Shown: positions 13,001 to 25,000 of the stretch, piece after piece
How the letters are laid out: every line of letters begins with the position of its first letter
Position numbering within the stretch: position 1 is the stretch's first letter
Assembly (NCBI GenBank): GCA_958496175.1
Contig: OY292277.1
Coordinates: forward strand, 23,888,282-23,952,281
Source of the DNA: Sisyra terminalis
Taxonomy: Eukaryota; Arthropoda; Insecta; Neuroptera; Sisyridae
Length of the DNA stretch: 64,000 nucleotides
Direction: 5' to 3'
Notes under the pieces: generated by a model
Databases searched by the model: none
Told to the model about the DNA's origin: nothing
Seen by the model: the letters and a program-made list of their open reading frames with translations, nothing else
Translations under genes and position numbers: made by a program

Positions 13001-16000
13001 TAAAGTTATTACCAGGGTATAACAGTTAAGAAGACTATAAAATTTGCTAATTACGATTTTAGCATAATGCAGTTAAAATCAGTTAAAATGCTAATAGCTA
13101 GTTTAAATCTAATTAGAATATATGTAATAGTTCATACTTTATAGGGTGGGTCTTCAAACCATTAAAACTGGAAATATCTGGGATTTTTTTTTAAATTAAA
13201 TACTATTAACACTTATTTTTTAAAAAATCTTGTTAAGAGATTGATGTATCTCATGTTCTTATTCCAAAAGCCGATTAAAGGAACCTTGATTCATGTACTA
13301 AGTGAAACAGGGAGGAGAAAGAAATAAAAACGGTTTGAATCATAAATGTAGTAGAATTCAATAGTCATCGAAAATAAAAAAAAAAAAACAATAACCACTA
13401 ATATAATAATTAGAAGAAAAATTAATTAAAAGAGAACAAATTTTAGAAGTGATATCTATAAAAATAAAACTGAAACCATCCAAATTAAAAATATTAAAAG
13501 AAATAATTAAAAATTTCGCTTCTATTGATAAAATGCACTAAAAAGGTAAAAAAAAATTATGAGCTGAATCTTAGTACTGATGGCACCATCGATATTAAGG
13601 CGATATTAGCAAATTAATGAGAACTGTAAGCTATTTAGTTGTGCATCAAAGCAAGGGATGCAATTTTGTTTACAATTTGGTAATATGGAACACCCCGCGT
13701 TTTGATGTATAACTAGATAGCTTACGATTCTCACTAATTGGCTAACATCGTTTTAATTTTTTACCATTTTAGTGCATTTTATCAATAGAAGTGAAGTTTT
13801 TAAAACCTTTTTTAAACATTTTTTTATTTTCTCCTTTTTAATTTTTCATTGTATTTTTAATATCAATTTTGTTAATCATGGTCTCAAATTTGAACTAACT
13901 GGTTGTTGTCATTAGTTTCAACTGTCTTTTCGATTTCATTCAATTGTCAATTTTTGTCAGTTGTGTAAGTGTTGACTGTGAGTAGTATTTCATGGGTAGC
14001 TACTAGCAAAAAGGAATAGTCTAATATATAAATTTAACACATAATACAACTTACATATGAGTTAATTTCAACTAAGGCAAAATTGAATAGTTCTGGAGAC
14101 TATCTGAAACTGGTTCTAATTTTTCTGTGTTAATTTCTACTAAGATGTATTTATAATAAGAATTTGGAAAGTTTTAATAAATTTTAAACTCATAACATTT
14201 TGGAAATGTTATTAATTCGGTAATTCTACTCAAGACTTGGGATGAATTCGCGGGGCGTAAAAATGGTAAAGATACCCTCGGTAACCCGCGGGTTGGCCAT
14301 CCCGATCTAGGGTCTCCCTGAAGCTTTAACTTTAGATTCGGCAAAAAATCAGTCAAGCTACAGATTTGCCAATAAAAACATAAGAATTTGTACAGGTACG
14401 GGTGAATTGTTTATAGTTAATTAAGAAGTAGATGTAGGGGTTGTTTCTATTACTACTATAGAATCTATTTTTAATTTTCGTTTTTTTTTCTTTTTAATTG
14501 AAATTTTGATAAATTTTTGCTGCGGTTGATATGCCTTCTATAGACCATGAATTTTTCATATGTTAATTATGTTACATTTGTCGTAATTTTTAAGATATTT
14601 TACTTAAAATTAGCAAACTTAAGGAATCTTTAACTTCGGTCGAAGACTTAAGTTAAAGCTGAACATTAAACATTAAATTAATTCACTTAGTTTTTAATAA
14701 AAATTCCCTGGTTCATTAATGAAATTTGATATTTCCAATTTTTGTAATCTGAGGACCACCCTGTAAAGAGAAAAATATCACACAATAATAGTCTTACATG
14801 TTTCAACTTTTAACGTTTCTTAATAGCACTTCCTAATATATACTAACTAACTTCAATATTGTACATCAAGGTATTAAATGTAATAACACTAAAAAAACAA
14901 AGTTAAAACTATAAAAACAAAATTATGCTATTAAAAGTTCAAAAATAAATCAAATTAAAACCTGTATAACGTTAAAACGATGGTATATTAAGTAAACTGA
15001 TTATCTTAAATTAAATCATTTATAATATAAAATTTCGATACCTATTTATATTTTCTACTTACATCGCTTTTACTTTGGCCAATTCCAGCTCCGTCACCCA
15101 CCAATTTCGATCGATTTCACTCGATGCACGTAAATGAAAAGTTTGAGTACCGCCATTGGATATTACGAACGTACAAGAATCCACAGTATAGATAAAAGCC
15201 CCTTGTAATGAAATTGTACCACGACACGTGTGCGTCATTTCAACTTTATTTCTGCAAAAAATAAATCCACGTTACAACGATTTCCAATAGTAAAAACAGC
15301 ATTTTTCACAAAACAACCAAAACCAAGCTCTGAATATTTGGTGACAAAAAAATTGAAAACGCTAAAAGTGCACATGAAGCATTTCAAAATTCTCAGTTTA
15401 ATTTTTCTTTCTTTGGAAGCTTAAAGCTTCCGTAAACAATGGAACTACGATGATGAAATGCGCAGGATCAAAAGAAAATTCTTTTAGTTTTTCTTTGTTA
15501 AATTGACAAATGCAATGCCCGCGAAAATAATGATAAACTTGATATTGCAAACAAATTATGAAGGTACAATTGTATATATCAAACATCGAAATATAAAATA
15601 GTGAAGCTTTAAAAAATCTATAAATTTGAATGAAGAAAGCATGTATGTTTCATGAACTTGACGAGTACATGAGGCATAAAGTAATGCTATAATTTTCAAT
15701 ACTATAAGTAACATTGAAGAATAATAAAATCATTATAAATTCAATTAATCAAACATGTTATAATGAAATAGTTCAAATCAAAGGGGTTAATTGTCCTAAA
15801 TGGAAAAATAAGATTGAAATTCATTCGTATTTGCACCGCCGCTGACCCTGACATTTAAAATTTGGAAAAAGGGTAATAAAGTAAAGAAAAAATGCTAAAA
15901 AACTTGTTATTCCAGTGCCTTATCATGGCTTTTTAAGAAATTAAAAAAAAATCACTGGTATCTATTTAAAAATTCAAAGAATTTTGATATTCAATGAATA

Positions 16001-19000
16001 TTAATTCAACGATTGTCATTGATTTGATAAAACCATACTAACTCGACTGTTATAAGTCAATGCTTTTACAAATAATATGTAAAATTCCTAAAAAAACATA
16101 ATGCAAAATATTTTTATAAATTAAAATAAATATATGACATTTCAAAGATTCTTATACAAAATTTCAAACCGAAACAATGTCAACACTCTTTCTGTGTTTT
16201 AAAAGTTTCAAAAGATTATAAAAATTATCATAAAAAGATAAAAGATAAAAATTGCAAACGATTAAACAAGTTAGACTTCCAAAAATAATCAACTTAGTAT
16301 TAGTTCTTCAATATATCAGTATTGTTTTAGAATTGCTCAAAATTTATTAGCTTAAGAAAGTAGTTGTTCAGTTCAACTTAAAAAAATCGATTAATCGAAA
16401 TTGTTATTTACTAAAATTTCATAAACACTATTACATAACGAACACAATAAAAATGATTAAGTTTATGGATTTTAATCGAATTTGTATGTTTCAAAATTCA
16501 ATATTCAAATGTTATTGATGAGTATTCAATATAATGTGAAAAAAACGATACTGGCGAATATTAGAGCTAAAATAGAAATAGAAATAGTTTAAAATATAAT
16601 AAACTATTGAAGCAAAACTATATTATGCAACTCTTATTGTATGGTATTTTTCAGGCACTCAGTTGTTTTTCTTTGTAACGAGAAATCAAGCGAAAAATCC
16701 TTTTAAAACCAATTTTAGTTGAGAATATTTTTTGAATTCTAAAACGTTAAATTTAATTAATACAAATTTTCAGAGGACTTGGATCAAAATAAACAGTTAA
16801 AACTTGATTTTTACTCGCAACGTTTCGGCCCCTTTATTGAGCCTTCTCCAGGCGTTCATAGACAATCGCCTTAACTTTGTCAACAATAATCCTTATTATG
16901 ATTCATTTTTATAGATACGGTACAGTTAATAAAAGTAATAATAAAAGCTTCCAGGAGACATAAAAATTCAATAAAAAATTAGTTAAAAATAATACTTTTT
17001 AAACCTAACCGCTCAGCATTGCTGAGTCTCTGTTAGTCTAGTCTCTGCTATGCTAAACGCTTAAGTTTAAAGAGTATAATGTTCAACTACTTTTTAATTA
17101 TTTTTTATTGAATTGTTATGTATCCTAGAAGTTTTTATTATTACTTTTATCAACTGTACCGTATATATAAAAATGAATCATAACAAGGATTATTGTCGAC
17201 AAAGTTAAGACCATTGTTTATGAACGCCTGAGGAAGGCTCAATAAAGGAGCCAAAACGTCGCGAGTATAAATCAAATTTTAACTGCTTATTTTGATCCTA
17301 GTCCTCTGAGAATTTGTATTAATCCGTTATCATCAAGGATCTGAAATTTTACCATAATGTTAAATTTAATCGAATATTTCTGCGGTTTAATTGAAAAGTT
17401 AGAGCAAGAAGACTTTTTACGACGATATTCGACCAAATATAAGACGAAATAAAAATGTAGATCTTAAAAATTTTCAAGATATATAATTATAAGAGTTAGC
17501 AACTCTGAAAAAATTTTTTATTAAAGCTGATTTTTAGATATAGTCATTCTATCGGCCTTTCAATCAACATAAGGGTAGATAGGCTGCCGGTACAAGTTAC
17601 AGTTATTTATAGGCATTTTATTTGTACATTTAATAGAATAAATTTAAAAAAATTATCACAAGAAAGTCTTCTTTTTTTTTTCTTGACATAGTTGCAGCTT
17701 TATGCAGCTTTTATTGCTTTCGACACCCATATTTATCTATAGATTAAAAGAGGCGTTTAAAGAAACTATGTTACAGTAAACTAAGATCAGAATAGTAGCA
17801 TATGACAAATTGAATATTGAAATACTTTGAAAAAATATTTTTTTCTTATAAAACTGCATCTGACACATTGTTAACAACAATGAAAACGTCTGGCATTCAT
17901 ACATTTATGATTGTAAAATCAAATTTATTTCAATAAAAAAAAAACTTTCTTATAAACATTTTAAAGTTTATTTATTTACCTGTACAAATAAAATGCGTAT
18001 AAATAAATGCAATTTATACCGGCAGCCTAACTACCCTTAAGCTGATCGAAAGACCGATGAGTGGCTATATCCAAAAATCAGCTTTTTTAAAAATCAGCAT
18101 TATTCACGTTCTTATCCATGGTTTTTTAGATTTTAAATACTTGCTGTTGTTATTTAATCTTCGTACAGCGTTTCGCTACTTTCGTAGCTTCAACAAGTAC
18201 TCAATTACAAAACATCAATTGTTAAATTCATATATAAGTATAATAATTTCGGTATTAATACAATTAATATTAATTGTAATTGAGTACCTGATGAAGCTAC
18301 GAAAGTAGCGAAACGTTGTACGAAGATTAAATACAAACATCAAGCATTTAGTATCCAATAAAAGAGATTCATTTCCTGTTATATTTCTTAAAAATCTTTT
18401 TTTTTTCAATGTCGCTAGCTCTCGGACTATATGTACCTAATTTTTGTTGAAACCTCATACACTTATGTACCCTGAAATATTTTTTCATACTGTAGTTACA
18501 TGTGCCACTCTTTTTCGTAGTTTCTCTACAATCAACACTACATCATTGTACAAATCCATAGGATACCTAAGCGATTCATGGAAACTGGAAATTTTCTTTC
18601 AAATTTCACTTGTAGTGCTAATATAGTTTCCTCTTTAAATATCTAGTATGAACAAAATAAAATTTTATGAACTCTCTCTTTCTATCAAAAATTGAATTTT
18701 GAATAACTGTAGTTAAAGTGAAGAAATTTAGTGTTTAAGTAATCTATTGTCATCGTTTTTGTAAGAACTTTCATAAGTTCACCAGACCAATATAAGATCT
18801 CAACGAAATCGATATCGTACGATATCATTACTCTGGCCCTAGTGTTTCCTAATACGTGGTACGCGTACCCCGAAACATAGTTCTCCCGCTTTTTATTCTT
18901 TCCCGAATACATATGAAAAACGTCATTAGAAATGGATTAGTAAGGTTGGATGGCGAGATATTTTTTTTAAAGTATGCAAATTTTTTTTTTTAAATTTCTG

Positions 19001-22000
19001 AAATCTATACTAAAAACAAACCTATTACTTTACTCTAGGATATCATATTTCATACCCCCCCCCAACGTGTGACATAATTTATGGATGGTCCCTAAAAATA
19101 AAAGTTTAATAAAATATTCAAGTTTAAACTAAAATTGATTAATTGAGTGGTTGAGATTTCCTGTTTAAACAAGATTAACATTAATCGAGTTTATGAAGTT
19201 GTGAAAATGAGCTTTTATCTGTGTATATTTTTGTAATATTTTAAAATTATCTAATATTAATAAAATTACCTTTTTATTTTTACAAAAGCTAAGAAGATAC
19301 ATTCAAAAAGCTGAAACGCATAGAATAAGATGAAGGTAAACTTAATATTTATGCAATTACTTATAATGATCCAAATGAAAATGAAGTACAAACGGAAAGT
19401 GAAAAACATATCGGGGGGCATTACTTACTCATTACAAGGGTGCTGACGACGTCTGCGGATTGACAGTTTGGGCCCCCCGCTATGTTCCGCCCTATATACA
19501 TAGTAACAACACCTCAGAAAAGATTGGAAAAGAGAAAAGTTCAAAAAAATACAAGCCCAAACGTAAAACGAAAAAAAGACGGATTTAGGTCTCAAGTTGC
19601 AATCCGTTTAAAAGTTTAATAATGTTCAAGCAAATATTATAAAAATCTAAAAAGAAAATGGAGAAATAGAACTCTTAATTTTCAACTCGATCAAGCAAAA
19701 AATTAATAGCGTAAAAATGTAGCAATTTCTAACACTATGTTGGAAATTCTAAGCATACCTAATTATAAAAAAAGAAATTATCTAAATTGTTATTTTTATA
19801 CTCTAAAATAAGGATACCATAAATCATGGAAATTTTAATTACCAAATAAACAGTATTAAGTATTGTGTGTTATTTGGGGACACCGTTTTCAACAATTAAT
19901 TAAAGAAGACTACAGTAAGATGGATAGAAAATACATTAAGTATTATGCAATAACTGTGCAACGTTTCGTATGGAATTTAAACTTCCTTAAGCATCTTCAA
20001 TGGAAATTACTTTCGTTTACATTTGAGAGGCAAATTATAGAGAGAAACGACAAATTATAAATATTTTAGCACTATACAAATTTTCAATATGAAAAATTCA
20101 AAGATAAACGGAGTGAAAATTTAAAAAGTTTAAGTACTAGGCTATGATTTAAGTGTTTAAATGATTATTTTGTCATTTAGTAATAGTTTCGTTACATTAT
20201 TTTATCGTATGTTGAGAATTATTTCCTTACAGCACCTGAGAAAGTTGGAATTCTAGACGAAACGTTAACAAAGAGTTTCGTATTTTTTTTGTCTTTCAAG
20301 GGGGATGCTATATGATCTTCATAGTTTAAAATAAACATTTTATATTCGCCCAGTTGGTGCACAGATCTAAAATGAGCTCTGGAAAAATTGGAATAGACTT
20401 TTTTAATTTAAAAATAACCCTAAATGACCTATTTTAAAAAATCGTAGGAACAAACGTACTTAATTCTTGGCACATCAAATCATTTTAGGTAGGAATGTAG
20501 AAAATATATCGAAAGATAGATATTTTTGAGCAATATTCAATGTTTCGATATATCGATATTAATTTCTTAGCTTTACTATGAAGTATAAGTTATAATAATA
20601 ATCTTAACAACATTCTCAATCTATTTGATTTAAAAAATAAGAGGTTATAGGGCTTAGAAAAATTGGCTCAAGTATACTTTAGCACACCCACAATCTGACA
20701 ACGTTGCATTTTCGACTTTGTTTTTAATTCAATTCGCGATTAAATCGGTTTATAATGAAAATTTAGCCACAAAAGAGAGAATTATACCATATTAGAATTG
20801 AATAAACAAAAATATCGAGAATTAAATTTAAAAAAAAGTCGAAAATGCAACGTTGCCGGATTGTGGGTGTGCTAAAATACACTTGAGCCGAAAAATTTCA
20901 TAAGATGAAATAGTTACTCGTGACTTTTCGACTATTTATTTACTTAGTCTTCCTCAGGCATTCGTAATTTCTTATCTTCACATACAATATTGACTTTGCT
21001 AGATAAGAAACTACAAGAACCTAAGGAAGACTAAATCAATAGTCGAAACGTCGCGAATAATTATTTCATCTTAATGCATTGTTTGAGATCCTATAATCTC
21101 TTATTTTTTAAATTAATTAGCCTTTTGAAGCCTAGATTTAAATAACTAGCAGTATAATAATATTTTCCTTTAAATCGCACCGAAAATTGATTTGTTGATT
21201 TGAATAATAGATATTAATTCAATAATATTGCAATATATCGAAATATATTCAGATCTTTTAACACTTCTTACATCCTTTATTCTACATTTGTATCAAAAAT
21301 ATATGATTATAATTTAAACTGAAAAAAATCCAAAATGCAAGTTTCCAGAAAATCAATTTTCCCATTATAATTAAGTTAATTGTCAGTTCAAATAATTGGC
21401 TACTCTTATAAAAGTCAAACATCTAGCAGTGTTATTTACCATATCTGATTTCATGAATTTAAAATTCTATTTGTCAATTTTTTATGAGTAAAAAAGCATT
21501 AAGAATTAATAATTCATTCAATTAAAAGTTTCTACTTCGATTATTTTCCATATTTCAATTAATCGCTAATTTTTAGGAGTGAATTCAAATGAAAAATCAC
21601 AGCAGGAGAATGGTGGAATAAATTCAATTAGTTTTTGTAAAGTTAGATTTATGAGTAGATATTTTTGTGTTTAATAAAATTAAAAATAAATGTAATAACA
21701 AATTTTTAATTCAGATAATATTTTTATCAAAGCATTGAGGACTGCTTTTCTATTGAATCAAATATGAGTGGTATATGTATTAAATTCGCTTCGGTATATA
21801 ATGAGCATAGTATAACATTTAATTTCCATCAAAAATATTTTAAATTAAAAAAAGGACAATAAAATTTGACAGATGGTTTTAAATATAATTGTTCAGTAAT
21901 ATTTTAATTGTTCTTTTCTATAGTTAATTTATAATTGTTTGTATTCTCTTTTTTAAGTTTTTTTTTATTTTTGTGCATCACGTTTTTTTAGTTCACAGTT

Positions 22001-25000
22001 GAATTGTGATATTAAGTATTATATTAGTACCTGAAGAAGTTGGGAAACCGATGTTGTTAAAAAAAATTTAAAAAAAATCGAATATCAAAAACGCAAACAG
22101 AATTCTAAAAAGGATAAAAGTATTTTTATTTCTAAATATTAAACATGTATTATTTTTCAAAGTCGATGAAACGATGAAATCATAAGTTAAATTTTTTTTT
22201 GTAGGTATATTCTCTATCATCATTTAACTTATGGAGTTCCTTAGATAATTTATTACTGACCCCTAGTCCTTACGGCTTCCACACATTGAGGCGGTATATT
22301 CCTAGTATAAATGCCAGTATATTGGTACAGGTAATAACCTAGAATAAACGTCGACTATCTGTGGGTCGCGAACTTTCGAAACACATGCGGCTTAGTAAAA
22401 TCATACCTGTGCTTCTTGAGTAATATAATAGCACATATTAAAAAATTAATTACATTATTTTCTCTAATACATATTACAGATGTATAATATTTGACAATTA
22501 AATAGGACCGAATCACAGTTCTTTAGATATTATTATATTTGAAGTTTATTAGAATCTTCATACTTCTTTCGTTGGTTTCCCAACTTCTTCCTTAGATTCA
22601 TCATCCTTACATGTTAAATAATTGAGTACTAGAAGAAGTGGGAAAACCAACAAAACGTAGTACAAAGATTTAAATAAACATTATAACATCCTAAGAACCG
22701 CGATTCCTTTTTATACTACCGATGTATGTTTCTTTAAAAAAATAAATTATCACATCGGGGAAAAATGGCTCTTAACTGTATAGAAAGGTTGCCAAACATA
22801 CATATAATTGTTATTTTAACCACATATTGGTCAAAATTCTAGGAACTAAACTATAACTTCAAACTTAATGCGGCGGTCATTATTCTACAAATATGCCGCC
22901 AAAAACTGTATGATGTGAACTGAAAAAACCGACAACTCCCAGATTTTGGATCAATGTTCCAATAATTTCAACTCATCAAGGTCTTCTTATATATACACCT
23001 AATTCTGTTTTTACATGATTTCATTCGATTTAGCACGATTAAAAAAAGGCTATTTGATTTAAATTTTAAAAAAAATATTTATATTAACCGTACATTTTTA
23101 GAAATTTAGTTAAGAAAATTACCCTTTCTAGTATATTTTCAAAGCAGGTCAAGTATATATTTTATTCTTCTGTTTAGTTTCAATAATAAAGTTGGGCTTC
23201 AGAATAGGTACTAACGTATTCTTCTAACATATATGAGATGTTGACTAGGTAATATAAAACAAGTGTGTGTAGGTACTTATGAACGCAGAATTTCCACCAA
23301 AATTTTCCAAAATAATTGCCGATGGTGGGTACCGTCCAGATTAGGTCTTTAATGCGGGCGGAACTGGTCTCTCTTGAAAAAAAAAATGCCAAGCTACTAT
23401 GCTACATATGTAGCAAAATCTCGTATGTATCAAAAAAGAGAGATAGTGTTTTTAAGGGGTTACATAGGTTTAAATAGGGAAAAAACCGCCTATTTTTAAC
23501 ATTTTTTTTCCGTATAAAAAGTGAAATATTAAAATTAAACTTTTCATTATCTTGAACATACATGCTTGACAAATAATTTTTGAAATTTTCGTAGAAAAAT
23601 ATTTAAACTCCGCCATAGCGACGGTATTTCCGGTGACCCGTTGGAGAAAAGTGTCCGCGATGAAAGCAAAACTCATGACAGGTTCATTCGAAGTGAAAAA
23701 ATAATAATACGTATTTTGTATTTTAGTTAAGACCATAAACTAGAACTTGAACGAAGGAAAAGAAAAAAAAGTACCTAAAAATGGATTTTTGGTAAACTGG
23801 TTTTACAAAAAAAAAAAAACAATTTCGGTGAAATTTGCTCTACATTCTTTTCTTTTTTTAAATAGTTATAATTGATAAAACAATCTCCGTCCAAATCCTT
23901 GTGAATTGTATCCCGAAAACCAGAGTAAAATTTCATCAAAATCGGTTGAGTAGTTCCCAAAAAATCTTGACAACCGACTTTGAAAACACAGTTTTGAGGT
24001 TACGCGACAATAGACAATAGAGTAGCTGCAACGATATACCGGCGACGCGCTGAACTTTTTAAGGCTGTACTTCCAAAACTATTAATCGGATCAACTTGAA
24101 AACTTACTAAAATATTCTAAAGATGCATAAATTCATAAAACAATAAAAAATCAATTTTTTGAAGCCGTGAAACCCATGTAACCTCTTAAGGTAGCAAAGG
24201 GATCCAGCCGCATTTTATTGCAATGATTCAGGATTTTATCGCATTTGTTCTAATCGCATATTTAAGCCTCGATCAAAGGGGTTGACTTTAATTAATTATC
24301 GATTTATTGGATGACGAACGAAAAGGCATGAGTAACAACTGCTAATTTGGTTTAATAAATGTTTTGTCCCAGAAGTTAGAAGATATATGCATGAAAAACG
24401 TCAGGTCTTCTAAGTTCTTCTGATTGTTGACAACGGAACAACGGACATCCAGATTTGAAGCTCGAAAATATACAAGTTTTGTTCTTGCCATTAAATACGA
24501 TATCCTGATTCAATCACTTGACCAGAATATGGAAGAATTTAGAATTAATCTCCTTTTTTATACGGTTTTGCCTGGAACGTATCAACCATGTAAAACAGAA
24601 TTAGGTGTACTATTGCTATACATACTGGTCATTCATTGGTTCAATGTGTGGATGAGTCAATATAGTTGGGTAGCGCAGGATTATTACTACCACTTCTATA
24701 GTACCTTCACGATTAATTATTAATGAAAATAACCTAATTTTCTAATGTTTAACTTACATCTTTCTAACAATCCTAATGTTCAACTTACCTCATTTTAATA
24801 GCATCTTTTGGTAAAGTTGAGTAACTAGTAAAGTTTTTTTTTTTGGTAAACGTTAACGATCTGAATTACAATACATCTAAACATGTATAATTTTCTAAGG
24901 AAGATTTTAGCGGAGAAAAATACAATACATTTATTCTTCTTTAAGCAAAAATATAAAATAATTCTAATGCATTGTATAGGAGGTATAACAGAAAATATTG

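Larger units (their letters stand above)
11756..15062 (-). other. Osbp intron 2 (3.3 kb), two foldback elements
   Basis: It contains the foldbacks at 12168-12453 and 13510-13804. The remainder is AT-rich sequence. A more GC-rich patch at about 14230-14330 (frame 14174-14356, minus) was not recognised. Confidence 0.6.
16757..17322. repeat. Foldback element A carrying two hammerhead-like motifs
   Basis: Arms of about 250 bp run from TTAATACAAATTTTCAGAGGA to its complement ending TTTGTATTAA. Each arm contains one hammerhead-like sequence on opposite strands (see the ncRNA entries). Shared blocks include TTATTAACTGTACCGTAT-type sequence and AAGGATTATTG. Confidence 0.85.
18133..18350. repeat. Foldback element C carrying hammerhead motifs
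   Basis: Left arm TTTAATCTTCGTACAGCGTT and right arm AACGTTGTACGAAGATTAAA are near-perfect complements. The arms extend through GCTACTTTCGTAGC and AGTACTCAATTACAA and meet at an AT-rich loop. Confidence 0.9.
20629..21113. repeat. Foldback element E carrying hammerhead-like motifs, split by a MITE
   Basis: The outer arm TTTAAAAAATAAGAGGTTAT at the left pairs with ATAATCTCTTATTTTTTAAA at the right. Inside, AAGATGAAATAGTTA and AATTATTTCATCTT continue the arms to a hammerhead motif in each. The left arm is interrupted by the MITE at 20665-20889. Confidence 0.85.

Noticed and set aside
14174..14356. 60-codon minus-strand frame in a GC-richer patch
   Set aside because: Composition is unusual, but no family was recognised and no flanking repeats or splice sites support it.
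19430..19500. GC-rich patch with GGGGGGC and GGGCCCCCC
   Set aside because: It looks like part of an old repeat, but no termini or coding motifs could be assigned.
23470..23736. 88-codon minus-strand frame
   Set aside because: It falls wholly inside the TTAA-flanked element at 23456-24185 and does not resemble a transposase.
24424..24723. 99-codon plus-strand open frame
   Set aside because: It has no recognisable domain, lies in Osbp intron 1 just right of a TTAA element, and has no splice partners or codon bias distinct from background.
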